A DNA stretch of 64,000 bases, taken from the NCBI GenBank assembly GCA_949358305.1, contig OX442320.1, positions 3,302,259 through 3,366,258 of the forward strand, written 5' to 3'. Under the pieces are notes generated by a model. The model was not told where the DNA came from. It saw only the letters and a list, made by a program, of their open reading frames with translations, and ran no database searches. This document shows positions 8,818 to 18,304 of the stretch, piece after piece. Both the position numbers and the translations under genes were made by a program. The stretch's first letter is position 1, and each line of letters begins with the position of its first letter. This stretch comes from Strigamia acuminata. Its lineage: Eukaryota > Arthropoda > Chilopoda > Geophilomorpha > Linotaeniidae.

Positions 8818-11800
8818 CTATTTGTCTTCGTCTTCGTTCTTCTCTTCGTCCTCGTTTATCTTAACTTCTCCTCTCAGACTCACGCCGTCGCGTCCCTCCA
8901 TGAATTTGTCTTTCGCGACCGCCTTCGTCAGGAAATCAGCAATCATGTCACCTGTTGGTAAATGGATTAATTCAATGTTGCCCAGTTTTATCTCGTCTCG
9001 TATGAACATTAAGTGTCGGTTCATATGTTTGGTTCGTCCAAACTGGTTCGAGCCGCACAAAATCTGCATTGCTGGTTGACTGTCCGTGTAAATTGGGATT
9101 CTTCTTTGCACACAGCTTCCTTCTCCCACCTCACTTAGAAAGTCTCGCGCCCATTTTATGGATTTCAGCAATTCGCAGATGGCCAAAATCTCGCTTTCTG
9201 TCGATGACATCGCGACTAATCGTTGTTTTTTGGTTTTCCACGTTATTGTTGTTGATCCAATTTTTACTATCATCCCTGTATGTGATTTTGCATCTTGGGT
9301 GACGTTCCAGCTTGCGTCCGCAAATCCTTGTAATTTCCCCTCCTCATTTGAGAAAAACAATCGCATCTCAATCGTCTTCTTCAGATATCGCATCACTCGT
9401 TTGACCGCTCTGAAGTGTAATTGGCGCGGATCTCTTGAATATGCTGACAACGCACTTATTGCGAATGATATGTCCGGTCGTGATATTATCATCACGTGCA
9501 TCAGCGATCCTATCATTTGCTGATAAAGTTGTTGGTCAACTCTTTTTGATTTCTCAAAATCATCTAAGTCTTGTCCAGTAGCCATTGGTGTGTTTGCAGT
9601 GACTCCGTCCATCAGCTCGTATCTCTTCAAAACATCGTTTATGTATTTTTGTTGACCAATTAGAATTCCGTTGTCCATTATCGAAATTTCCATTCCCAAA
9701 AGAAAATGCACTTCCCCCAAGTCAACAATTTCAAAAACTCTTTTTATCTTCTTTAAAATCCGGTCCAATATCTTTTGACTAGTAAACGCAGCCAAAATGT
9801 CATCTACGTACACCCCCAGAATAATAAAGTCATTTTTTCTCTTGTAAATATACACACACCTGTCGTTAATTAGTGGTGTCAGGCCAATTTTCTGCAATTC
9901 CGTGTCCAGTCTCTCGTTCCAACATCTCCCTGATTGTCTCAGGCCGTACAGGCTTCGTTCAAGTCTGCAAATCAAGTCCTTCTGTTCATATCCCTCCGGC
10001 TGCTCCATGAAAATCGTTTCATCAATCAGGCCGTACAGGTAGGCTGTTTTTATGTCAAACTGACGCGTCATCAATTTGTGCTTGGCCACCATGGATAAAA
10101 TGATGCGGAGTGATTCGACTCTTACAACTGGCGAGAAAGTTTCTGTGTAATCTATGCCTGCTCTCTGGGAATACCCCACTGCCACCAATCTTGCCTTGTA
10201 TTTATTTACACTCCTGTCTACGTTGAGTTTTATCCGATAAATCCATTTGCTCTTTATCGTAGTCATTTGCTTTTCCTTCTTTACTAATGTCCAAACATTG
10301 TTCACGTGCAATGAATCTATTTCACTATCCATCGCCGCTTTCCACTTCTCTTTGTCGTCACAGTTTGTTGCTTGCTCGTATGTTTCCGGTGTAAATAAGT
10401 CGTCAACGCCTTCGAATGCTACATTCGCCGCTTCGACCGCTGCATTTACTGCTTCATGTTGTGCTGCGATGCGCTGTGATCGACGTACACCTTCTTGTTG
10501 CAATTGTTGCTCATGCTGCTCCATTTGTTCCGCGTGTCGCTGCTGGAGCACGGCTTGTGTTGATCCCCGAGGTCTGCCAACCTGCGCCGGTTGTACCTGT
10601 TGTAGATTCGGCTGCGCGTCTTCAGCAATCACTGCTGGTCGTTGAGCATTGTCGTCATCGTTATCATTTGCTTCAACAATTGCCTCGTCTTCGTATTCTT
10701 GACAAAAACGCCTATTTTCGTCCGGTTTTGTCAAATTAAAGATGTCCGCCCCTCGAATTTCTTCATTAAATTCCACTGTTCTACCTTCTTGTATTTTCTT
10801 TTCGGCTGGGACGTAAATCCTAAATGCTTTTCTATCCGTCGAGTATCCCACGAATATTCCGCGTTTTGCTTTTTGATCAAGCTTTTGCCTCTTCTCTGCT
10901 GGGATGTGCAGGAAAGCCTCACAACCAAAAACTCGAAGATGTTTTATTGATTGCTTGCGCTTCATCCACATTTCTTCTGGAACTAAATCCCCATTTGGTT
11001 TCGTCAAAGTTCGATTTTTTACGTGTATCGACGTTGAAAATGCTTCGGCCCAAAATATTTGCGGTAGGCCCGATTCCAAAAGTAATGTCCGTGTCGCCTC
11101 TATGAGCGTTCGATTCGTACGCTCCGCAATGCCGTTGCTGGCTGCATTAAATGGCACTGTGAGCTCGTGCAATATGCCTTCATCGTTGCATAAACGTTTA
11201 AAATTCTCGTTGACAAACTCGCCTCCGTTGTCGCTTCTAATACGCTTTAATTTGTTCCCCGTTTGCTTTTCCGCCATTGCTTTAAATGACTTGAAGAAAT
11301 CAAATGTTTGAGATTTCTCGCTCATGAAATAAGCAAACTTCTTGCGCGTGAAGTCTTCAGTAATTACAAAAGCGTACCTGCTTCCTCCCATTGATGGTGT
11401 CTTGAATGGTCCAATCAAATCCATGTGTATTAGTTGCAAAACATCATCCGATTGCTTCTCGTTTATTCGTTTGTACGGGCTCTTCGTCATTTTTCCGAGT
11501 ATGCACGCGGTGCATTTCTCCAATGGTGCATTGTTGTATTCCAACCCGTAAACCAATTCCTTGTTGGTCATCTTGTCGATTGTTCGTTCGTTTGCATGAC
11601 ACAATCGTTTATGCCATATTTCCTTGGTTTGTTTAGTTGTCGTGGCAACCGCATTCGCTTGCTCTTCTTTTTTCAGTTGCAATAAATACATGGTGCCACA
11701 CCTTGCTCCCTTTCCAATCGTCTCTCCAATTGGACTATTAATGTCCGCCCAGTTTCCCCTGAATTGCACGGTGTAATTCTTTGCCGTCAAGCGCGGAATT

Positions 11801-12918
11801 GAGAGCAAGTTCCCCTTCAGCTCTGGAACAAAGAGCACATCTTGCAGCAAAATCTTCATTGTTGCTGCTCCGTCGAGTTGACAATCCAAAATTATGCTTC
11901 CTTTTCCAGTTGCTAGAAGCTTCACACCTTTCTTGGCTGTGGTTATTGTTGTCTCCATCTCAACAAACGTTTTAAACAGCTCGCGCTTGCTCGACATATG
12001 CACAGAAGCTCCTGAATCTAAAATCCAGTCGTCAAGGTGATCGCTCGATTCCAATTCAACCACTAGCGCGTGTTGTATTGTTGCAAATTCTACTTCAGCC
12101 TGCGCCATTTTTGCCGCCTCCTTTGGTCGTTGCGCCATTTTCGCGGGGCGCTTCTCTGGATGGCGCTGCCAACAGTCTTTGGCAATATGGCCACTTTTGC
12201 CACACTCATAACAAACAAATTTTGTCCCACCTTTTGTTTTCCTGCCTCCCGAATTTTTTCCGACTTGTGCCTTGAACGCCACTGTCCCGCTTTCCGTCGC
12301 TGCTCCTTTCGAATTAAACGCTGACCATTGGTCCTCCATTTTGAGTTCACGTCGTAATTCTTCAATTGTTGCGGCTGCATTCGATCGAAAATTCCTTGCA
12401 ATGTGGGAAAATCTTGTCACGAGACCACGCGTCACGTACATCATCAATTCGCGATCCTTGATGTCACGTCCGACTGCCTTGGCTCTCGATTGAATCGACT
12501 TCGCCCTGTTTAAGTAGCTGTCAATTCCCTCGTCGTGTTTCATACGTAATTCGCTTAATTCTGCCGCCGCGTCGATTTGACGTTCTTCCGTCGTTCCGGC
12601 GTACAGCGCTTTTAACGCATCCCAAACTTCTTTTGCACTGGTTTTCCCCATGCAATTCGTCGCTTCCTCGTTCGAAACGGTCAAAATAATGATGCCGAGT
12701 GCCTCGTTGTTGTTTTTCACCCAAGTGTTATATTTTATGAGATTATCTGCGTAACCCGGAGCGCCCACCACCGGTTCTGCCACTGCTGGATCCGTTATCA
12801 TATTTTTCAAACTCTTAGCTGCTAATAAAGTTCCAACCTTAAACTGCCAGATGAAATAGTTCTCCGGTGTAAGAAGATCAATCCGATTCAACGAACCGCC
12901 CGAAATCGCATCCGCCAT
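8818..12918 (-). CDS. Copia Gag-Pol polyprotein, 1366 aa
   Basis: Single-ORF polyprotein in Ty1/copia order. Residues 1-230 are a Gag of the UBN2 type. A CCHC knuckle lies at about 235-248 (CYECGKSGHIAKDC). Aspartic protease WILDSGASVH is at about 298-307. The integrase HHCC zinc region is at about 436-475. The integrase core follows with Asp near 500, Asp near 563 (RSDNGGEF) and Glu near 599 (NGIAERTNR). Reverse transcriptase spans about 870-1110 with the active site YVDDILA at about 1037. RNase H spans about 1195-1335 with FADASWN, STES and TGDMIADFLTKA. Integrase precedes RT, which defines copia rather than Ty3. The C-terminus is an acidic Glu/Asp/Lys tail. No stops, frameshifts or missing catalytic residues were seen. 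Confidence 0.97.
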   Translation of the reverse strand: MADAISGGSLNRIDLLTPENYFIWQFKVGTLLAAKSLKNMITDPAVAEPVVGAPGYADNLIKYNTWVKNNNEALGIIILTVSNEEATNCMGKTSAKEVWDALKALYAGTTEERQIDAAAELSELRMKHDEGIDSYLNRAKSIQSRAKAVGRDIKDRELMMYVTRGLVTRFSHIARNFRSNAAATIEELRRELKMEDQWSAFNSKGAATESGTVAFKAQVGKNSGGRKTKGGTKFVCYECGKSGHIAKDCWQRHPEKRPAKMAQRPKEAAKMAQAEVEFATIQHALVVELESSDHLDDWILDSGASVHMSSKRELFKTFVEMETTITTAKKGVKLLATGKGSIILDCQLDGAATMKILLQDVLFVPELKGNLLSIPRLTAKNYTVQFRGNWADINSPIGETIGKGARCGTMYLLQLKKEEQANAVATTTKQTKEIWHKRLCHANERTIDKMTNKELVYGLEYNNAPLEKCTACILGKMTKSPYKRINEKQSDDVLQLIHMDLIGPFKTPSMGGSRYAFVITEDFTRKKFAYFMSEKSQTFDFFKSFKAMAEKQTGNKLKRIRSDNGGEFVNENFKRLCNDEGILHELTVPFNAASNGIAERTNRTLIEATRTLLLESGLPQIFWAEAFSTSIHVKNRTLTKPNGDLVPEEMWMKRKQSIKHLRVFGCEAFLHIPAEKRQKLDQKAKRGIFVGYSTDRKAFRIYVPAEKKIQEGRTVEFNEEIRGADIFNLTKPDENRRFCQEYEDEAIVEANDNDDDNAQRPAVIAEDAQPNLQQVQPAQVGRPRGSTQAVLQQRHAEQMEQHEQQLQQEGVRRSQRIAAQHEAVNAAVEAANVAFEGVDDLFTPETYEQATNCDDKEKWKAAMDSEIDSLHVNNVWTLVKKEKQMTTIKSKWIYRIKLNVDRSVNKYKARLVAVGYSQRAGIDYTETFSPVVRVESLRIILSMVAKHKLMTRQFDIKTAYLYGLIDETIFMEQPEGYEQKDLICRLERSLYGLRQSGRCWNERLDTELQKIGLTPLINDRCVYIYKRKNDFIILGVYVDDILAAFTSQKILDRILKKIKRVFEIVDLGEVHFLLGMEISIMDNGILIGQQKYINDVLKRYELMDGVTANTPMATGQDLDDFEKSKRVDQQLYQQMIGSLMHVMIISRPDISFAISALSAYSRDPRQLHFRAVKRVMRYLKKTIEMRLFFSNEEGKLQGFADASWNVTQDAKSHTGMIVKIGSTTITWKTKKQRLVAMSSTESEILAICELLKSIKWARDFLSEVGEGSCVQRRIPIYTDSQPAMQILCGSNQFGRTKHMNRHLMFIRDEIKLGNIELIHLPTGDMIADFLTKAVAKDKFMEGRDGVSLRGEVKINEDEEKNEDEDK

Positions 12919-13033
12919 TTTTCACGACGTTCGATTTTCGAATTCCGTCACGTGCGCACTTCGTTCTCACTCAAATCTTCGAAAAATGTCGTCTGAGTGC
13001 CGTGGATACTTCTTTTCGAAGAAAAACCGGCCT

Positions 13034-13043
13034 TCTGCTACCA
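13034..13043 (-). other. copia primer binding site, initiator-Met-like
   Basis: On the minus strand TGGTAGCAGA follows the 5' LTR after an AG dinucleotide. It complements the last ten bases of animal initiator tRNA-Met (TCTGCTACCA). The match weakens beyond that. Confidence 0.75.
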
Positions 13044-13045
13044 CT

Positions 13046-13253
13046 TGTTGGTTCCTATTCGGTTCCACAAAGATTTCGAATGTCCAAGTAATGAAATGAG
13101 AGTTGCACACGGTAGGATGAAACATAAAACACGTCTTTACTCTACGGTATTTTTACAACAATTCAATTGCACGTGCATTACGTGCGTGCAACGTTCACAC
13201 ATTTGATAACGTTAAAACAATTGACAATTTGTAACAATAGATTAAATCTAACA
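13046..13253 (-). repeat. copia 5' LTR
   Basis: 208 bp, TGTT...AACA ends, one mismatch to the other LTR. Followed by TTTGT, the target duplication. Confidence 0.95.
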
Positions 13254-13261
13254 TTTGTGAC

Positions 13262-13830
13262 TTGCAAATCAACAAATCCGACAAATCAACTACAAATTCA
13301 GCAAATCAACTCCCCATTCAGCAAATCAACTGCAAATTCAGCAATTTAATTGTAAATTCAGCAATTTAATTGTAAATTCAGCAATTTAATTGTAAATTCA
13401 GCAATTCAATTGTAAATTCAGCAATTCAATTGTAAATTCAGCAATTCAATTGTAAATTCAGCAAATCAATTGTAAATTCAGCAATTCAATTGTAAATTCA
13501 GCAAATCAATTGTAAATTCAGCAATCCAATTGTAAATTCAGCAAATCAGCTGAAAATTCAGCAAATCAGCTGAAAATTCAGCAAATCAGCTGAAAATTCA
13601 GCAAATCAGCTGAAAATTCAGCAAATCAGCTGAAAATTCAGCAAATCAGCTGCAAATTCAGCAAATCAGCTGAAAATTCTGCAAATGAGCTGCAAATTCT
13701 GCAAATGAGCTGCAAATTCTGCAAATGAGCTGCAAATTCTGCAAATGAGCTGCAAATTCTGCAAATGAGCTGCAAATTCTGCAAATGAGCTGCAAATTCT
13801 GCAAATCAGCTGCAAATTCTGCAAAATCTA
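13262..13830. repeat. 20-bp minisatellite A
   Basis: About 28 tandem copies of a 20-bp unit of the form GCAAATCAGCTGAAAATTCA. Subfamilies change along the array: AATTGTAAATTCAGC types on the left, CAGCTGAAAATTCAGC in the middle, and GAGCTGCAAATTCTGC on the right. Neighbouring units are most alike, as expected from local unequal exchange or slippage. Confidence 0.95.
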
Positions 13831-14256
13831 CAAATCATCTGAAAATGTAGCAACCGGCTGAAACTTTAGCAAATTAGCTGAAAATCAACCAAACAATGAT
13901 GCAAATCAACCCCAAATTGGTGAGAACTTGCATGAGTGACATGCTGGAAATTCCAGTTGTTTTTTCCATCCTGTTCTGACTCAAATACTATTCCAATGGC
14001 AAGAAAATTCCCCAACCAACTCAACTTGGTTTTCTGTGGTTTTCCCAGTTGTCTGTGAGAGTGTAAGGTCGAGTCCTCAAGAAATACGTCCCACAGATAA
14101 AACAGTGAGATTGTCCTAAATTAAAAAACGACCCAAGCAACACAACAATGCGATATTTAATATCGTATCTGCATAGATGTGATGTTAAATCTATCATTTT
14201 TGCTACTGGGGATTCCTTACTGCGGCTACGCTTTAATCCTTCCTGCCTGACCTTGC
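13831..14256. other. decayed array edge and unique DNA
   Basis: Degenerate continuations of the minisatellite unit fade out by about 13910. The rest shows no gene or clear repeat. Confidence 0.5.
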
Positions 14257-14477
14257 GGGCCGTCCATAAATTACGTAACGCTAATTTTTGGATTTTTAGA
14301 AATGACTATTTTTAAAATTTTATACATTTTCACACTTTTTGTGTTCACATTTTTGTTAATAATTGTTAAAATGAATAATTTTACTTTAAACTTCATCTTC
14401 CCTAGAAAAAAAAATAAATCATGAAGCAATTATTTAATTGAAATTTTCAAAGCCGTTGTGTAATTTATGGATGGCCC
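14257..14477. mobile_element. MITE with GGGCCGTCCATAAATTACG ends
   Basis: Inverted ends GGGCCGTCCATAAATTACG at left and GTAATTTATGGATGGCCCC at right bound about 221 bp of AT-rich DNA with no ORF. Target duplication is unclear, so the superfamily is unassigned. Confidence 0.6.
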
Positions 14478-15661
14478 CTTGTTCACGCTGTGCCCAAAGT
14501 TTATGAATAAAATACCACAGAATAAATAAAATAAAGAAAACACTCAAAACTTTGAAATGCAGCACAAAATTCAAATACATTTTCCTGGTATTTTCTTTTC
14601 TTTGCTTTCCCACTCCACCACACTTCTTCATCTTGCAGCTAAATTTTGAGCCAATCATTTGCCAAAATAACAACAAAAGATAATCTCCTTAGAGGCACTT
14701 TTTGCACTACCAACCTCACAGTTGAGTTTTAATTAAAGTAATAAAGTGCACCCCCCAAACTGCAGATTAAAGCATAATGCCACAACCAGGAGAAACCTAA
14801 CTTCATTTCAAAAACCAAGAAAGCAGCAAAGGTAATACTATCCGTGCAAAGATATAAAAATGACATTAAATTCAATTTAATCTATCTAAAAAATTAATAT
14901 AAAAAAACCCTCTTCAAAGTCTTGCAAGCCAATCCTCAAGTTTGTTGATTCAGGTGTTAACACATCCATTGACCATTGAGCCATGCAATGGTCACTTACC
15001 ATCTAAGTGCATGATGCTTGTCTGCACTTTTGTGGCTGGGCAATAATGCCACCACAAACATGCAGTGAATTAACCCAACCACCAGCTAAAACTAGATAGA
15101 TGCCTCAGTTCTCATTGGCATACAAATTGTGTTTGAAGCAAATCACTAATGAGATACAAATCCGACTCTTTGTCCCTGCATCCTTTCTGATTTGTTGTCG
15201 ATTCTATGTTCCACTCAAAGAGAGAAATAGGGCCATGTTTACTAATTCCTCTTCCATTTTCCAAATGAGGAAGATTATTTTAAAGTACTCAAAGAATGGA
15301 ATCTAAATGTTAAATAGCTGTTTCCTCCTTTAGTTCGCTTTAAAATAGTAGTTGCTTTGGAAGAGCCATTTAAACAACAACGTTTTATATTTAAATTCAC
15401 TGGATTTTTAATGCAATTCTTCTAAATTAACGGTGCCAAAAAAGTAGTGCTGGAAGGAGTAAAATTAGTGCACCAATAAATGGAAAACATGTTTAAACAT
15501 GCCATGTCGATGCAGGAATCTCCCAGTGTCATTGGTGATTGATCACCATTACGTTCCAAGCTAAACTTGTTGAGTATAAACTGTAAGAACCTTTTGTTGT
15601 TCTGATTCAATGTCTAAATTGAAGTCACCGGTAAGTATAATGGGTATTTCGTAAATTTGGA
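14478..15661. other. non-coding, nothing recognised
   Basis: AT-rich, short ORFs only, no terminal repeats found by eye. Confidence 0.4.
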
Positions 15662-15834
15662 TACCGTACTGCCTCGAACAAACGCCGGGGCGTTTATTAA
15701 TTTTCCCGACCCGACCCCCTCCCGGCGGGTCGGTTCGCGGCGGCGTTTACTGCACTACACGCCGCCGAGCCCCTGGCGTTTAATCAAGAGACGACGTTTA
15801 GATACGCCCGGCGTTAATTCGAGGCAGTACGATA
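15662..15834. mobile_element. MITE, TACCGTACTGCCTCGAA ends
   Basis: Ends TACCGTACTGCCTCGAA and TTCGAGGCAGTACGATA are inverted copies around a GC-rich core of CGGCGTTTA-type motifs. A longer relative lies at 53880-54280. Confidence 0.7.
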
Positions 15835-16655
15835 CTTACCAAATAAAGCCTCCTGAGTTCAAAAATGACACTCAAAAATGTCGAAAATTAAGTTCTCTGG
15901 TTGATAACGCTGAGTGAAAGCTCTGGTTTGCATCATTAGGTTAGGTTAGGCTAGGAACACGTATAAAAGCGCGAACAAGTTTAGTCACGGTTGGTCTTCC
16001 GTCACTGCTCAGGATTGTTTACATTTCAGGCTCGTCCAGTTTCGTAACCAGGCGTCTTTCAAACGCGTTTTGTCCGTCTAAAAAAATTGGTTAATGACGG
16101 TAGAGTAATTAATTTATTAATTAATGTATTTTAAGTGAACTAATTTTAAGTATTACCAAAAGATTGATTACACTTCAAACAAATATTCTCTTTAAAATCT
16201 CTTAGAGTTATTTATTGCGCACTTCACTATCAGGAATGATGTTGGAATGTGACAAGATATGTGCTAATTAATGTATTTATAATTTATCAAGGGTTAGTTG
16301 GGTAAAGTGCAAACAGCTTGTGGCAAAGTTAGACACCTTATCTCCTCTGAAAGCAAACATTTGTCTAGCTAGAGGAGAAAACTTGTGAAATCGACCTGTA
16401 GGAAATTGTCACAGAAAACAAGTCTAAAATCAGTTTAGAATTTCTTCTTTCGTTTACTCAAGGCTTTCCTTTTTCAGCTTAATCCCAAACTACAGTCTGC
16501 GTCCGATGTCTTGATTTAAAAATGCATCAAGTAAGGGGTCTCATAAATGATGCGCTGAAAGCGCTGAAGTGATTATTCCAATAATCACAATCACTGTATT
16601 ATTGAAGACCCACACTAGGTGGTGCCAGGTCCAATTGATTATACTACTGTCACAT
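15835..16655. other. non-coding; short TTAGG run
   Basis: Contains three adjacent TTAGG units near 15937-15953, far too few for a telomeric block. No gene seen. The right part (about 16500-16655) continues on the other side of the hAT-like insertion, at 18004. Confidence 0.4.
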
Positions 16656-18003
16656 GACTTCCGGGGTTACAATAACTGGCGCGGAATGAATGAGCGCGGA
16701 AAGAAATTCCGCGCTTATTCATTCGCGCTTATTCAGTTCTCGGCTGATCATTCCGCGCCTGTTCAGTTGTGGTAATGAGAATTCCGCGCTCAGGCAATTC
16801 CAGAACTGACTAAGCGCGGAATTATTTACAGAACACCATTCCGCGCTTATTCAGTTCTTGAATTGCCTGAGCGCGGAATGGTGTGCTGTAGAGAATTCCG
16901 CGCTTATTCAGATATTGAATTGCCTGAGCGCGGAATGGTGTGCTGTAGAGAATTCCGCTAGGAGACGGGAGGGGGCTTTACTGCAATGAGCGTTTGTTCA
17001 ATTTTCGTCGTAATTTGCTGATTTCTTCTTTTTAACTAAATTTAATGAGAAATATAAGGACGCCAACGTTTTCAGCGGCAGATTACACATAGGATTCATG
17101 TGTTAAATATTCCTAAAGGTCAATTTTGAAAATTAGTCTTTTTTTTAAATTTCAAAATTAAATTCTATTTTGGTCACGGCTTCCGCCAGATAAAGCTCTA
17201 GTTTGTTTACAATTCGTGGTCAATCGAAATTCAAAATGAAAATGGTGAACATGAAAGTTAATCGGTTTTTCAAAAAAATACCCAAGTTTAATTACGAAGA
17301 CATGCATTTTAAAATTAGAAATTTGAAATAAAATGGTGAACATGACATAAATCACCGATTTTTTAAAGAAAAAATGACTACCGTATTTTATCAATTAAGA
17401 GCTGCGGCTTTTATTCAAAACTGCAATTTTTGTCAGCAATTACAATTTCGGTTTTTCGTTTGTTATATTTGTTTAATGTAACAAACGAAGTCCAATTATG
17501 TCCATTGAAAGGGCTATCTAGTCCAATAAATTTTTTGGATTGGACATAGGGGGGGCCAACTTAACGAAGGTCACTAATTGGACGAATCGTGTCGTTAAAC
17601 GAACATTTTTCAAGTGTGAGAATTTTGGTTGAAAAAACGTCCAAAATTGACTTTAAAAGCCTAAAAACCACGAAAATAAGTAAATTCGATTGGAAAACAA
17701 CAAATTAAAAACTTGTATTGCTTTTCGTATTCCGCGCTTATTCAGTTCCAACTTTTGTCCAAATTCCGCGCTAATTCAGTTCCAAACTTTGTCCAAATTC
17801 CGCGCTAATTCAGTTCCAAATTTTAACAAATTCCGCGCTTATTCAGTTGACAATGTTGGCATTCCGCGCTAATTCAACAATTGAATTCAAAATTCCGCGC
17901 TTATTCATTCCGCGCCAGTTCAATTTACTGAAATAACGGGTCTGTAAAAAAAATTAATTCCGCGCCAATTCATTTCGCGCCAGTTATGAATCCCCGACTT
18001 CCG
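16656..18003. mobile_element. non-autonomous hAT-like element with dense subterminal repeats
   Basis: The element runs 16664-17995 and is flanked by the perfect 8-bp duplication GACTTCCG (16656-16663 and 17996-18003). Ends are imperfect inverted repeats containing ATAACTGGCGCG. Both subterminal zones (about 16680-16960 and 17730-17960) carry many copies of ATTCCGCGCTTATTCAGTT in both orientations, resembling the clustered transposase-binding motifs of hAT elements. The interior has a truncated MITE (about 17381-17500) and no transposase ORF. The 8-bp duplication and subterminal motifs support hAT; P or Merlin types are alternatives. Confidence 0.75.
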
Positions 18004-18127
18004 GTTATGTTATGTTATGTTTTAAGCATGAAAAGCTCCTTTTTCAGTGATTATAAATCAGCGCTGAAACGCTAAAGTGATTATTCATGTGATTGGCCCA
18101 CGCAAGTCACATGATTGTTTTGCAAAA

Positions 18128-18304
18128 GTACGGTATTGTTTCCGTATTTAACCTCACGAACGATGAACACAAGTTTCGTTCGGAACGTTCAGACTTTGTT
18201 TGTTACATTAAACAAATGTAACAAACGAAAAACCGAAATTGTAATTGCTGACAAAAATGGCAGTTTTGAATAAGAGCCGCGGCTCTTAATCGATAAAATA
18301 CGGT
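18128..18304. mobile_element. MITE of the TACCGTATTTTATCGATTAAGAG family, partial
   Basis: The right end is the inverted TACCGTATTTTATCGATTAA terminus, followed inward by GAGCCGCGGCTC. The left half matches 26677-26893 in opposite orientation. It includes the hairpin-forming segment TTTGTTACATTAAACAAATG. Confidence 0.6.

Larger units (their letters stand above)
8485..13258 (-). mobile_element. complete Ty1/copia LTR retrotransposon
   Basis: The element runs 8490-13253 and is flanked by the 5-bp target duplication TTTGT (8485-8489 and 13254-13258). The 208-bp LTRs at 8490-8697 and 13046-13253 differ at a single position (T versus A, in the TTAAAACNATTGAC context). Primer binding site, polypurine tract and one uninterrupted gag-pol ORF are all present. 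The near-identical LTRs and open frame indicate a recent, potentially active insertion. It lies directly beside the minisatellite that starts near 13262. Confidence 0.95.

Noticed and set aside
8822-12724. Plus-strand and shifted ORFs inside the copia element
   Set aside because: Antisense or out-of-frame shadows of the 1366-codon polyprotein.
13262-13830. CRISPR-like array
   Set aside because: Units are directly tandem with no unique spacers, in eukaryotic DNA.
15937-15953. Arthropod telomere repeat TTAGG
   Set aside because: Only three units; similar short runs at 23507 and 44655 are equally minor.
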